Shown here one piece after another: positions 27,917-37,966 of a stretch of 64,000 nucleotides of DNA. The stretch comes from CADCUY01 sp964242735 (GTDB taxonomy: Bacteria > Actinomycetota > Actinomycetes > Actinomycetales > Quadrisphaeraceae). The translations under genes and the position numbers were made by a program. Numbering within the stretch: position 1 is the first letter of the stretch; every line of letters begins with the position of its first letter. The stretch covers positions 44,244-108,243 of the forward strand of contig CAXTAK010000013.1 in the NCBI GenBank assembly GCA_964242735.1, read 5' to 3'. A model generated the notes under the pieces. The model made no database searches and was not told the DNA's origin. It worked only from the letters and a program-made list of their open reading frames with translations.

Positions 27917-29568
27917 CAGTCCTCCTGACGGATGGCGTAGACGGGCTGCCAGATCGCGTCCTGCACGGCCTGGACGACGTCGTCGGGCACCACGGTGGCG
28001 ACGCCGTCGGCGATGGCGGCCCGCACCACCGCGGCGGCGACGATCGCCGAGGAGGCCCTCAGGTGCGCCACCGGCGGCACCAGCGGCGCCCCGGGGGTGG
28101 TGGGGTCGACCTGCCCCGCGACGGCGGCAGCAGCGGCGACGAGCATGGCCGGGGTGACGTGGGTCGCGCGCGCCACGATCGTGCCCAGGCCCAGTCCGGG
28201 GTAGAGCAGGGCGTTGTTCGCCTGCCCGATCTCGTAGCTGGTGCCCTCGTGGACCACGGGGTCCACCGGGATGCCGGTGGCGACCAGCGCCTTCGCACCG
28301 CTCCAGGCGATCACGTCCGCGGGCATCGCCTCGATCCTCGACGTGGGGTTGGAGATGGGCAGGATCACGGGCCGGTCGACACCGGCGCACATCGCCTCCA
28401 CGACCTGCTGGGTGAAGGCCCCGTGCACGGTGGAGGTGCCCAGCAGGATGGTGGGCTCGACGTGCTGGATCGTCGCCAGGAGGTCGGGCACGCCGTCCAC
28501 GCCCCACGCCTCGACCTCGGCGGCCGGGCGGGCGTAGGCCTGCTGGAAGTCCCGCAGGTCGGCCGTGTCGTCGGTGAGCAGCCCCTGCTGGTCGACCAGC
28601 CACACCGCCCGGACGGCGTCCTCGGTGCTGGCGCCGTCGGCGACCATCGCGTCGCGCAGTGCGTCGGCGATCCCGCAGCCGGCGGTCCCCGCCCCGTAGA
28701 CCACCAGGCGCTGGTCGCGGAAGGGCTGCCCGGTGACCCTCAGCGCCGAGATCACCGAGGCCAGCACGATCGCGCCGGTGCCCTGCACGTCGTCGTTGAA
28801 GATCCGGTAGGTGCCGGCGTTGTCGTCCAGGATCCGCCGGGCGTTGCTGGGCCCGAAGTCCTCGAAGTGGTACAGCGCGTTCGGGAACAGGTCGCTGACG
28901 GTGCTCAGGTACAGCGCGACGAAGTCGTCGTACTCGACCCCCGTCGTGCGGGAGTGCCGGTTGCCCAGGTACAGCGGGTCGTTGAGCAGCACCTGGTTGT
29001 CGGTGCCGCAGTCCAGGCCGACCGCGATCACCCGGCCGGGGTGGATGCCCGCGGCGGCGGTGTAGACCGCGAGCTTCCCGACGCAGATGTCGATGCCGTT
29101 GACGCCCCAGTCGCCGATCCCCAGGATCTCCTGCGCATCGGTGACCACGATCAGGTCCACATCGTCAGGGCCGAGCCCGAGCCCCTCGAAGGAGAGCCGG
29201 ACCTGGTCGACGTGGTCGACGGACAGGTACACCCCGCGCGGGCGACGGTAGTCGGAGGAGTACTGCTGGATCGCGTCCCCGACCGTCGGGTCGTAGACGA
29301 TCGGGTTCAGCTCCACGAGGTGGTCGGTCAGCAGCCGGTAGTACAGGACCTCGTTCCTGTCCTGCAGAGCGGCCATGAACAGGTTCTTGGCCAGGTCGTC
29401 CGGCTGCTCGAGGAGCCCGGCGTACGCCCGGGCCACCTGCTGCTCCAGGGTGGACACCGCGGCGGGCAGCCGACCGACCAGGCCGAGCTCGGTGCGCTCA
29501 GCAGTGGTGAAGGCGGTCCCGCGGCACCTCATCGGGTCGGTGAGCACGGGGGGGATCGTCATCGTCAT
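27916..29568 (-). CDS. Malolactic-enzyme-like / NAD malic enzyme family protein
   Basis: A 550-residue protein from ATG 29568 (a second ATG lies two codons in). Malic-enzyme features are complete: IVYDPTVGDAIQQYS (catalytic Tyr), GDWGVNGIDICVGKLAVYTA (catalytic Lys), HFEDFGPSNARRIL, FNDDVQGTGAIV, NAD loop YGAGTAGCGIADAL and ISNPTSRIEA. Wording such as YDPTVGDAIQQYS and GDWGVNGIDICVGKL is closer to malolactic enzymes of lactic acid bacteria than to ordinary MaeA, as I recall them. It therefore may convert L-malate to lactate and CO2, or to pyruvate. It is coupled to fumC. Confidence 0.85.
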
Positions 29569-29766
29569 CGGAGGGCCTCGCTCAGGTGGGTGGGACGGGG
29601 GATCGATCGGACGGCGCGCGGGGGTCGTCAGAGGTGCGGTGCGCCTCGGCGTCGTCCACGAGTCCGAACGGTCCACTGGTCCAGGACCTCCACTCCACGC
29701 GGTGGTGGACAGGCTCCCGCGATGAGTGGACCATCGACCGCTGCTCGCCAGCGCTCAGACGGGTGG

Positions 29767-30789
29767 TCATGTGGTCAGCGCCAGCGTCAGGGGCAGCGTC
29801 CCCAGCAGCAGGACGGTGCTGATCACCAGCGCCGAGGCGATCTGCTCGTCGTCGACGTCGTACTCCCGCGCGAGCAGCAGGGCCACCGTGGAGACGGGGA
29901 ACCCGACGATCAGCACACCGGTCTGCACCACCTCGGTGGGCAGCCCCAGCGCCCGCCCCACGGCGAAGGTGACCAGCGGGCGCCCCACGACAGCCACCAA
30001 GGCGATGGTCACTGCCAGGCGCGTGAAGTGCGGCCTCCCCATCGAGGCGACCACGACCCCCACGTACAGCAGGGCCAACCCGGAGGCGCCGGCACCGATC
30101 AGGTCGAGCCCGGAGGAGATGATCCCCGGGACGGGGATGCCGGCCAGGACGAGGACCAGGCCGCTCAGGGGCACCCAGGCGATCGGCTGCCGCAGCGCGG
30201 TGAGCACCGATGCTCCCACCACCTGCAGCGGGGAGGTACGCGCTGGCTCACCGCCACCACGAGCCGCGTCCTGCGCCCCACCACCGACGCTCGCGGCCGT
30301 GGGGACCGGCGCCTGCCGCTGCTGGTCGCGGCCGGTGCCGGCGAGGACCAGCGCCAACGGGACGAGCACGACGTTGACGAGGATGCCAGCTGCAGCGATC
30401 GGCACCCTGGCCTGGTCGGTGCCCAGGACCCCGCCGAGGATGGGGATGCCCAGGAGGGCGAACGTCGGCTGGGTGCACGCCAGACCGACCAGGGCGCTCT
30501 CCAGCAGTGACCGGTGCAGGAGGTGGCGGAGCACCACCACAGCCGCGAGGTAGAACAGCAGCAGGCCGATCGCCAAGAGGACCATCAGGGGCAGCTGCTG
30601 CGTCAGCTCACTGCGGGAGGCGGCCACCGTGCCGGTGAACAGCGTCGTGGGGAGCGCGAACTTCAGGACGACGTCCTTCAGAGCGGTCAGCCGATCCCCG
30701 TCGAAGGCGTGCCGCCGGCCAGCCGCGTACCCGATCACGATCACCACGAGGACCGGGAGGACGATCGTGGCCAGGTGAGCGACGCTCAC
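29767..30789 (-). CDS. AEC-family (auxin efflux carrier/malate permease type) transporter
   Basis: A 340-residue membrane protein with about ten hydrophobic segments in two halves, split by a hydrophilic loop around 155-190. VLKFALPTTLFTGTVAAS and LLYVGVVVASMG lie in the conserved core of AEC carriers. GTG 30789 overlaps the stop of the upstream malic enzyme. The AEC family includes the malate permease MleP of malolactic clusters, so malate uptake or malate/lactate exchange is the best guess from context. A 198-base gap with no supported gene separates it from the malolactic-type gene. Confidence 0.85.
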   Translation of the reverse strand: MSVAHLATIVLPVLVVIVIGYAAGRRHAFDGDRLTALKDVVLKFALPTTLFTGTVAASRSELTQQLPLMVLLAIGLLLFYLAAVVVLRHLLHRSLLESALVGLACTQPTFALLGIPILGGVLGTDQARVPIAAAGILVNVVLVPLALVLAGTGRDQQRQAPVPTAASVGGGAQDAARGGGEPARTSPLQVVGASVLTALRQPIAWVPLSGLVLVLAGIPVPGIISSGLDLIGAGASGLALLYVGVVVASMGRPHFTRLAVTIALVAVVGRPLVTFAVGRALGLPTEVVQTGVLIVGFPVSTVALLLAREYDVDDEQIASALVISTVLLLGTLPLTLALTT

Positions 30790-32498
30790 CCGGGTCCTGC
30801 GCCGTCTGACAGCGGCGGTCCGTACGTCGGAGACCAGCGCGCCCCGCGCACCGCGCGCGCGAGCTCCCGGGCGTCCAGGACGGGCGCGACCCCGTCCTCG
30901 ACGGCCTGTCGTGCTACGGCTTCGGCGATGGTGACGGCGACGTGGGGCAGCTCCTCGACGTCGGGCAGCAGGGGAGCACTGGGATCGCGATGGATCGGCG
31001 ACGCCGCTCCCAGGGCCACGGACGCCGCGAGGAGCATGGAGTCGGTGACCCTGGTCGCCCGGCTGGCCACGACTCCGAGTCCCACGGCCGGGAAGATGAA
31101 GACGTTGTTGCACTGGGACACCACGACCTCGCGCCCATCGCGGCTGACGGGGGGGAAGGGTGAGCCGGTGGCGATGAGCGCCCTCCCCCCGGTCCAGTCG
31201 GAGAGGTCCTGCGGCACGGCCTCGGACCGCGACGTCGGGTTCGACAGCGGGAAGATGATCGGGCGGTCCGCGTGAGCGGCCATGTCCCTCACGATGTCCT
31301 CGGTGAAGGCACCCGTCGCGGTGGACAGGCCGATCAGCACTGTCGGGTGCACCTGGCTCACCACCGCCGCTAAGTCGAGGGCGGGGCCGCCTCCTGGGGC
31401 CGGAGCGACGTCGCGCCACTCGGACAGCTGGTCCGGGGTCTTGGCGTAGCGGCGCTGAGCGTCGGAGAGGTCCTCGCGACCTGAGACCAGGAGTCCCGTG
31501 CGATCGACGACGAAGACCCGCGCCACCGCGTCGGCCTCGGTGACCCCGGCGGTCCCCATCAGCTGCACCAGCCGGTCCGCGACCCCGATGCCGGCGGAGC
31601 CCGCACCGAGCATGACGATGCGCTGGTCGTCCATCGGCGTCCCGCTGGTGGTGACCGCGGCGGTGAGCGCACCCACCACCACGGCGGCGGTGCCCTGGAT
31701 GTCGTCGTTGAAGGTCAGGAGGCGGTTGCGGTAGCGATCGAGCAGGGGCAGGGCGTGGGTGCTGGCGAAGTCCTCGAACTGCAGCAGCACGCCGGGCAGC
31801 TCCGCGGTGACGGCATCGACGAAGGCATCGACGAACGCGAGGTAGTCGTCGCCGACGATCCGTTCGTGCCGCCACCCCAGGTACGCGGGATCGTCGATGA
31901 GCGCGGTGTTGCTCGTCCCCACATCGAGCACGATGGGCAGTGTCCGGTCAGGGGCGATGCCGCCGACCAGGGTGTACAGGGACAGCTTGCCGACCGGGAT
32001 GCCCATGCCGCCCACCCCCTGATCGCCCAGGCCCAGGATCCGCTCGCCGTCGGTGACGACGATGACGTCGACGTCACGCACCGGGCGGTTGCGCAGCACC
32101 TCGAGCAGCCGGTGGCGGTCCGGGTACGAGACGAACAGGCCGCGGGAGCGCCGGTAGATGCGGCTGAACTGCTCGCACGCCGCGCCGACAGTCGGCGTGT
32201 AGACCAGCGGTAGCGTCTCGCGTACGTGCTCGGACAGCACCCGGTAGAAGAGCACCTCGTTCGTGTCCTGCAGCGCGCGCAGCACCACGTGGCGCGCCAG
32301 GTCGTCAGGGGCCGCCTGCACCTGCTGCCACGCACGCAGGGCCTGGTCCTCGAGGGTCTCCACGTGCGGGGGCAGGAGCCCGTGCAGACCGCTGCGGCCG
32401 CGTTCGTCCTCCGTGAAGGCCGTGCCCCTGTTCACCAACGGGTCCTCCAGCAGCGCCGGGCCCCGTGCGCGTCCCCGGACCACGACGTCGCCGTTCAC
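30786..32498 (-). CDS. NAD-dependent malic enzyme
   Basis: A 570-residue malic enzyme, paralogous to the gene at 27916. GTG 32498 is preferred: GAGGGTGG lies upstream and the frame then begins VNGDVVVRGRARGPALLED; a longer frame adds low-complexity residues. Motifs: LVYTPTVGAACEQFSRIYRR, GDQGVGGMGIPVGKLSLYT, FNDDIQGTAAVVVGAL, LGAGSAGIGVADRL and LSNPTSRSEA. It decarboxylates L-malate to pyruvate with NAD reduction. It is the first intact gene of the malate cluster and is coupled to the AEC transporter. Confidence 0.92.
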   Translation of the reverse strand: MNGDVVVRGRARGPALLEDPLVNRGTAFTEDERGRSGLHGLLPPHVETLEDQALRAWQQVQAAPDDLARHVVLRALQDTNEVLFYRVLSEHVRETLPLVYTPTVGAACEQFSRIYRRSRGLFVSYPDRHRLLEVLRNRPVRDVDVIVVTDGERILGLGDQGVGGMGIPVGKLSLYTLVGGIAPDRTLPIVLDVGTSNTALIDDPAYLGWRHERIVGDDYLAFVDAFVDAVTAELPGVLLQFEDFASTHALPLLDRYRNRLLTFNDDIQGTAAVVVGALTAAVTTSGTPMDDQRIVMLGAGSAGIGVADRLVQLMGTAGVTEADAVARVFVVDRTGLLVSGREDLSDAQRRYAKTPDQLSEWRDVAPAPGGGPALDLAAVVSQVHPTVLIGLSTATGAFTEDIVRDMAAHADRPIIFPLSNPTSRSEAVPQDLSDWTGGRALIATGSPFPPVSRDGREVVVSQCNNVFIFPAVGLGVVASRATRVTDSMLLAASVALGAASPIHRDPSAPLLPDVEELPHVAVTIAEAVARQAVEDGVAPVLDARELARAVRGARWSPTYGPPLSDGAGPG

Positions 32499-33169
32499 GC
32501 TGCCACCCTCTGCGCGGGCGGTTCCGTGCTCCCGGTCGGCTCCGGTGACGACCGCCCGTTCGTCGAGCGGTTCGTGCCGGCGAGGCCGGGCGCCTGGATC
32601 GGGCGGGTGCCCACGGCACCCGGCCGTCGAGCGCCGTCGACGGTGTGCCCCCACGCGGAGGCGTGGGAGTCAGCTGTTCCTCGGTCGGTCATGGTTCCAG
32701 CCCTTCTGCAGCTGCGGTGGGGGGAAGGTGGTGCGGGCGGTGGGTCCATCGCCGCGGCCGACGGGGTCGTGGGGCCTGCCGGGCCTCGGTGGTCCAGCTC
32801 CGCGGGTCGCCTGCGCAGCGTGCGGCGGCCCGCACCGTCCTGACGCTGCGCTCCTCGCCTCGGGAGCCGCAGCCAGATCACCGACCCCGGATGGCACGGA
32901 CACCCGGTGACGTGGGCCGCGGAGGAGCCCGCCAGCTCCACCACCGCCGCCGAGGCCACGCCGACGTGCAGGGAGGTGGGGCTCATCACCGCCAGGATCG
33001 AGATGGTGCCCGCCGCGCCGTGGTGCCCGGGCGCTGCGTCGCACCGCGTCACCGCGACGTCGACCCGTTCCGGCGGGGTCCCACCCGGTCACCCACGCGG
33101 AGCGTCAGACCGTGCAGGTCCTCGGCGTGCACGCGGTCCGCACCGCCGGAGCGGTCCGAGCGGGTCATG

Positions 33170-33666
33170 ACCGGCCGTGGTCCGTGGCGCACCACTCCGT
33201 GCTCGAGCCCGTCGGGGAGCTCGTGGGCACGCCCGACGGCCCCGTCGAGCTCGCCGCTGTGCAGGCGCGGGACCTGCGCCGCCTCCCGGGTGGTGCAGCT
33301 CCCGCGCTGAGCGGGGGTGGCCCTCCGCCGGCAGCTGTCGGATGGTGGCCGTGCCGGTGCCGCAGCTGTCGCCGTGGATGTCGAGCCGGGGTCTCCGGCG
33401 TCGCCCGCCCCGCGCGAGGCATCGGCTGCGAGATCCGCGTCGCCGAGGAGTGCCCGGGCCCCGAGGAGCAGCGCGGCTCCCGCCGGCGTCAGGTCCACGT
33501 GGTCCGTGTTCCGGTGGACGACGGGGACCGCGAGGTCCCGCTCGAGCGCTCGGACCCGGGCCGACCGCGACCACCGGGTCGTGTGGAAGTCCCATGCAGC
33601 CCTCGTGGGGTTCGAGCGGTCGGCCGCGGCGACGGAGTGCGTCAGCTGTCGCAGGTCGATGAGCAC
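33170..33666 (-). pseudogene. LysR-family regulator, decayed
   Basis: From GTG 33666 the frame reads like a LysR helix-turn-helix: IDLRQLTHSVAAADRS, then SARVRALERDLAVPVVHRNT and HVDLTPAGAALLLGARALL. The recognition helix is damaged (HTTRWSRS in place of the usual HTTQPALS). After about 100 residues the frame breaks up. A later piece (LHSGELDGAVGRAHELPDGL) matches the effector domain but only about 200 residues remain and much is lost. It lies upstream of and on the same strand as the malate cluster; MleR, the regulator of malolactic genes elsewhere, is also LysR-type. Confidence 0.7.
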
Positions 33667-34136
33667 GACGGAGCTCCGGTCCAGGAGTGGAACGCGGGGC
33701 GCGGGTCCGGGCGCCGGTGCACCTCCAGCATGCTCCCTCGGGGCGCACCCGTCCACCTCGTTGCGGACCACCGGCTCACCGCTCCGGTGAGTGGTCGACC
33801 GCTCCTTCCCCGAGCCTGCGGGCGGGGCCGGGGAGCCAGGAGGCGTGCCTCGTGGTGCGCTCCGCGGGCTCCACCAGCGTGCGGTGCTCGCTCTCGCAGC
33901 GTTCGAAGGCGGCCACGTGCTCCTCCGGGGTCGCGGCGAGCTCGCAGGTGAGGGTGGTGGGTCCGCGTGGTCGACGCAGCCCCTCGGCTGTGATCAGGCG
34001 GGTCGTGCGCCGGCGCGTGGACGACGCCCGGCCAGCGCCGCGGGCACCACGTCCGTCTTCCCGTCGATCGAGCACCTCCACCCGGGGATGCGACGGGAGA
34101 CTCCCCTCGGGCGTGAGGTGCCCCCACGGCGTCACC

Positions 34137-34265
34137 AGCGGGGCCGAGGACCTCCTCCTCCACCTGGCGGTGCCCGACAACGACCACCTCTGCGCCGTCG
34201 TCATCGACCGCCTCACCGAGCGCGCAGAGGTCGCCGACGTGCGCACCTCCGCCACCACGTCCAGC
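34137..34265 (+). pseudogene. Lrp/AsnC-family C-terminal fragment
   Basis: About 43 residues of an effector-domain end: LLLHLAVPDNDHLCAVVIDR followed by LTERAEVADVRTS, the wording usual for the last beta-alpha-beta of Lrp/AsnC regulators. No DNA-binding half could be found upstream, so only a fragment is left. Confidence 0.65.
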
Positions 34266-34383
34266 CCGCACCGCAGGGGGGAGGCCCGGCGAGGAGGTCC
34301 GCACCCGCACGCTGAGCCGCACCGGTCCTGACATCCCGCGCGAGACACGCACCAGCTGCGACAGCGGAGTCCAGAGCGCGGCC

Positions 34384-34434
34384 CTGCCCCGTCGTCCGTG
34401 CTGCCCCGTAGTCCGTGCTGCCCCGTCGTCCGTC
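34384..34434. repeat. 17-bp tandem repeat, three copies
   Basis: Unit CTGCCCCGTCGTCCGTG at 34384-34400, 34401-34417 (one change) and 34418-34434 (last base changed). It lies in a non-coding part of the decayed region. Confidence 0.9.
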
Positions 34435-34774
34435 AACCCGCCGGCAACCGCGTCACCGGGCGGTGGGGCGTCGGGCGGTGAGGTGCTCACGGGGTCTCCC
34501 GCAACTGGTGGGTGGAGGCCTGGTGTCTGCGACGAGCTGGTCCGATCCCCTCGGAGGGGCGCTCGGGCGCTTGGTGCACCGACCTCCGGTGGTCGACTCC
34601 GCCCGGAGCTGGCTCCTCCAGCAGACGGCACCCCTCCGACGGCAGAGCCGTGAGCGGCGCAGTGGCGTTCCAGGTCGCCAGGGCCGGGCCCCCGGGCAGC
34701 GGACGCGGAGCCGGTCACGGCGCCCGGTGCTGCCCCCAGTGCCCGTCTGCCTTCCGGTGCCGCAGCGGTTCCGT

Positions 34775-35503
34775 CTACGGCGTGGTGGTGTGGCGCTGAT
34801 AGGTGACGGAGAGGTGGCGGGCGAGCACGACGGCGGCGCCCAGGGTGGCCAGGACGACGAGGGCGACCAGGGCGACCTCCCAGATCCCGCGGGAGATGCT
34901 GCTGGTGGCCATCACGGTGAGGGTGCCGAGGGCGATGGCGGCCAGCTCGCCGACGGGCAGGGCGGCGACCAGCCACCGGGCGGTGGCCCCGGCCCGGGGG
35001 TCGTGCCCGGCGCGCAGCAGCGCCCAGCACGCCAGGGTGGGCAGCAGCACGCACATCACCGCGGTGCTGACCACGATGGTCAGCGCCACCGGCGTCGCGG
35101 TCCGCGAGGAGTCGGGGACGGTGAAGGCGACGATCAGGTCGGCGAAGAGCACCGCCGAGGCCACCACCACGCCGCCCAGGGCGACCGGGAGCAGCACCCC
35201 CAGGCGCAGCGCCCGCCCGGCCAGACCGCGTTCGCCGGCCCAGTCCCGCAGCGTGGTCTCGGGGTCATCACCGAGCACCGCGGACCCCGGCAGCCCGTCT
35301 CCTGCTGCCGCGGTGAGCTCGGCGTCCAGCTCCGCAGCGAGGTCGCGGCGGTCCTGGCGGCGCACCCCGGCGCGCCGCCACACCCGTCCGGCCCGGGCCA
35401 GCACCGCCCGGTGCTGGCGGCCGGCTCCGACCTCGCGCGTCTCGGTCGCGCCGGAGGTGGTGGGGTCGACGGCGGTCGGGTGGGTCGGCGGGGCAGTGGG
35501 CAC
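34775..35503 (-). CDS. Membrane protein paired with PadR (HAAS-like N-terminus)
   Basis: A 242-residue protein from GTG 35503. The N-terminal 100 residues are soluble, with RRQDRRDLAAELDAELTAAA resembling the short helical domain found in PadR-linked membrane proteins. Four hydrophobic segments follow (for example LLPVALGGVVVASAVLFADL and WEVALVALVVLATLGAAVVL). It sits one base after the padR stop and is coupled to it. Such pairs sense membrane or drug stress in other actinobacteria and Firmicutes; the function here is unknown. Confidence 0.75.
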   Translation of the reverse strand: MPTAPPTHPTAVDPTTSGATETREVGAGRQHRAVLARAGRVWRRAGVRRQDRRDLAAELDAELTAAAGDGLPGSAVLGDDPETTLRDWAGERGLAGRALRLGVLLPVALGGVVVASAVLFADLIVAFTVPDSSRTATPVALTIVVSTAVMCVLLPTLACWALLRAGHDPRAGATARWLVAALPVGELAAIALGTLTVMATSSISRGIWEVALVALVVLATLGAAVVLARHLSVTYQRHTTTP

Positions 35504-35504
35504 G

Positions 35505-35918
35505 TCAGTCCTCCTGGCGGTGGGGGGTGTCGGCGACGGGATGGGGCTGGGGCTGCGGTGGTGGTGGCAACGGCTGCACCGGCATCTGGTGCGGTGCCAG
35601 CAGGGCCGTGACCGCCGTCGCGGTGTTCGACCACTCCGCCCGGCCGTGTGCCAGGGCGCGCCGGCCCTGCTCGGAGATGGCGTAGTACTTCCGCGCCGGG
35701 CCGCTGGTGGAAGGGCGGTGCTCGGTGGTCACCAGGCCCTGGCGCTCCAGGCGGGCCAGCAGCGGGTACGTCGAGCCGTCGGCGACAGGCAGTCCCCGCT
35801 CGCCCAGGCGCTGGGTCAGCTCGTAGCCGTAGATCACCTGCTCCTCCAGCAGGGCGAGCAGGCACAGGTCCAGCACCCCGCGCAGCACCAGGCTGCGCCG
35901 CTCCACCTCCCGACCCAT
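35505..35918 (-). CDS. PadR-family transcriptional regulator
   Basis: A 137-residue PadR regulator from ATG 35918. The winged helix is clear: LLALLEEQVIYGYELTQRLG, then GSTYPLLARLERQGLV and ARKYYAISEQGRRAL. The C-terminal 30 residues are a Pro/Gln/His-rich tail (PLPPPPQPQPHPVADTPH), unusual for the family. It probably represses its own two-gene operon with the membrane protein. Confidence 0.92.
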   Translation of the reverse strand: MGREVERRSLVLRGVLDLCLLALLEEQVIYGYELTQRLGERGLPVADGSTYPLLARLERQGLVTTEHRPSTSGPARKYYAISEQGRRALAHGRAEWSNTATAVTALLAPHQMPVQPLPPPPQPQPHPVADTPHRQED

Positions 35919-36230
35919 GCACAGCACTCTAGCGGTGGCTGTCCTGCACATCGAGGATCCGTGGCGGTCCGTCCGTCCGACCGTCAGTCGCTCCCCCGCA
36001 GGGTGACCGGTACGTGCACCACGTGGCGGGACGTGACCGCCGGGGTCGCGTCCTGCTGAGCGGTGGCGTTCGTGGCCGTCGTCGAGCACCCGCGTCCGCT
36101 GGGCGGTGGGTGCGAGACGACCACCGCATGCCCGACACTGGCTCCCGCACCCGCCCTCGGTCGCCGACCGCGCTCGGGGCAGTCCCGGTCGGATGAGCAG
36201 GCGGCCAGAGCGCCGCACGTCAGGAGTGTC
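35919..36230. other. Divergent intergenic region, padR and FGGY kinase
   Basis: 312 bases that must hold the promoters for padR (minus) and the FGGY kinase (plus). A minus-strand frame from 36232 to 35984 has a lipobox-like LAAC near its start, but it begins on the same CATG as the kinase start and is likely chance. No clear operator was found. Confidence 0.45.
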
Positions 36231-37817
36231 ATGGACGCGCGCGACGCGATCACGCAGGGGGCGACGTCCCTCGGCATCGAGCTCGGGTCCACGCGGATCA
36301 AGGCGGTGCTCATCGGCCCTGACCACGCTCCGATCGCCTCGGGCAGCCACGCCTGGGAGAACCGGCTCGTCGACGGGCTGTGGACCTACGCGATCGAGGA
36401 CGTCTGGTCCGGCGTCCAGGCCTGCTACCGACAGCTCGCCGCCGACGTCGAGCAGCGCCACGGTGTGGCGCTGACCCGGGTGGTCAGCCTCGGGGTCTCG
36501 GCGATGATGCACGGCTACCTCGCCCTCGACGCCGACGGGGAACTGCTGGTGCCGTTCCGCACCTGGCGCAACACCCACACCGGCGCGGCCGTGGAGCGCC
36601 TCAGCGCCGAGCTGGGCTTCAACGTGCCGCACCGGTGGAGCGTCGCGCACCTGTACCAGGCCGTGCTCGACGGAGAGGAGCACGTGGGCCGGCTCGCCAC
36701 GATCACCACCCTGGCCGGGTACGTGCACCGGGAGCTGACGGGCAGCCGCGTCCTCGGCGTCGGCGACGCGAGCGGCATGTTCCCCATCGACGTCACCACC
36801 GGCACCTACGACGCCGGCAGGCTCGCCACCACCGACCGCCTGCTGGCCGAGGCCGGCGCCGACGTGGCGCTGGGCGACCTCCTGCCGCAGGTGCGCCGCG
36901 CCGGGGAGAGCGCCGGGGAGCTGACCGCGGCCGGGGCGCGGCTGCTCGACCCGAGCGGCGCGCTGCGCCCCGGGGCGCCGCTCTGCCCTCCTGAGGGCGA
37001 CGCCGGGACCGGCATGGTCGCCACCGGCTCCGTCGCCCCGCGGACCGGCAACGTCAGCGCGGGCACGAGCATCTTCGCCATGGTCGTGCTGGAGGGGGCG
37101 CTGTCCGGCGTGCACCGCGAGCTGGACCTGGTGACCACCCCGGCCGGTGACCCGGTGGCGATGGTGCACTGCAACAACGGGGCCAGCGAGATCAACGCGT
37201 GGGTCGGCCTGTTCACGGAGTTCGCCGAGGCCCTGGGCGCGCCGGCGGACACCTCGAGGGTCTTCGAGGTGCTCTTCGGCGCGGCGCTGCGCGGAGCGCC
37301 GGACGGCGGGGGGATGCTCGCCTACAACTACCTCTCCGGCGAGCCGATCACCGAGCTGGAGCAGGGGCGGCCGCTGTTCCTGCGCACCCCCGGCGGCTCC
37401 CTCGACCTGGCCACCTTCATGCGCACCCAGCTGTACGCCTCGCTGGCCACGCTGCGCATCGGCATGGACGTGCTCGCCGGTGAGGGCGTGCGGCTGGACC
37501 GGATGTTCGCCCACGGCGGGCTGTTCACCACCAGGGGCGTCGCGCAGCGGTTCCTCGCCGCGGCCATCGACACCCCGGTCTCCGTCGGTGACGTCGCCGC
37601 CGAGGGCGGCGCCTGGGGCATCGCCCTGCTGGCGGCCTACCTGACGGGCCGCGACGGCGACCAGGGCCTCGCCGACTACCTCGACTCCCGCGTCTTCAGC
37701 GGCGTGCAGCTCGAGACGGTCGAGCCCGACCGCGGTGACGTCGGGGGCTTCGACGCCTTCCTCCAGCGCTACGTCGCGGCGCTGCCGGTGCAGCGGGCTG
37801 CCGTCGAGCACACCTGA
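36231..37817 (+). CDS. FGGY-family carbohydrate kinase (xylulokinase/ribulokinase-like)
   Basis: A 528-residue sugar kinase from ATG 36231 with AGGAG 4 bases upstream. The N-terminal ATP-phosphate loop LGIELGSTRIKAVLIG, the sugar-site region VSLGVSAMMHGYLALDADG and C-terminal FAHGGLFTTRGVAQRFLAAA are in place. GNVSAGTSIFAMVVLEG lies at the ATP site. No isomerase, epimerase or transporter is next to it, so the sugar (xylulose, ribulose or other) is open. Confidence 0.88.
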   Translation: MDARDAITQGATSLGIELGSTRIKAVLIGPDHAPIASGSHAWENRLVDGLWTYAIEDVWSGVQACYRQLAADVEQRHGVALTRVVSLGVSAMMHGYLALDADGELLVPFRTWRNTHTGAAVERLSAELGFNVPHRWSVAHLYQAVLDGEEHVGRLATITTLAGYVHRELTGSRVLGVGDASGMFPIDVTTGTYDAGRLATTDRLLAEAGADVALGDLLPQVRRAGESAGELTAAGARLLDPSGALRPGAPLCPPEGDAGTGMVATGSVAPRTGNVSAGTSIFAMVVLEGALSGVHRELDLVTTPAGDPVAMVHCNNGASEINAWVGLFTEFAEALGAPADTSRVFEVLFGAALRGAPDGGGMLAYNYLSGEPITELEQGRPLFLRTPGGSLDLATFMRTQLYASLATLRIGMDVLAGEGVRLDRMFAHGGLFTTRGVAQRFLAAAIDTPVSVGDVAAEGGAWGIALLAAYLTGRDGDQGLADYLDSRVFSGVQLETVEPDRGDVGGFDAFLQRYVAALPVQRAAVEHT

Positions 37818-37825
37818 GCCCGGAT

Positions 37826-37845
37826 GCGCCGCGTCGTCGCGGCGC
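37826..37845 (+). terminator. Hairpin terminator after the FGGY kinase
   Basis: Perfect 8-bp stem GCGCCGCG/CGCGGCGC around the loop TCGT, 9 bases after the kinase stop. The GC-rich stem without a T-run is common for actinobacterial terminators. Confidence 0.55.
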
Positions 37846-37966
37846 TGGCTGATCGAGCTGGCCTGACCGCTCCGCTCACCGAGCGGACGACGGTTGCTGG
37901 TGGCCGCCACCCCGGCACTCCCAGCCGTCTGGTACCCGTCGCCAGGGAAGCCCGTCAGGCAGTGCC

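Larger units (their letters stand above)
32499..34774. other. Decayed region with remnants of regulators
   Basis: About 2.3 kb without an intact gene. It holds a degraded LysR gene (minus strand), an Lrp/AsnC C-terminal fragment (plus strand) and a 17-bp tandem repeat, listed separately. A further minus-strand fragment near 33800-33960 (CELAATPEEHVAAFERCE) looks coding but unassigned. Frames elsewhere are GC-driven noise. Confidence 0.6.

Noticed and set aside
34384..34434. CRISPR-like array
   Set aside because: The three 17-bp units are directly adjacent with no spacers.
35984..36232. Small lipoprotein-like frame with LAAC on the minus strand
   Set aside because: Begins on the same CATG as the FGGY kinase start with no ribosome site outside the kinase gene; the lipobox is probably chance in GC-rich DNA.
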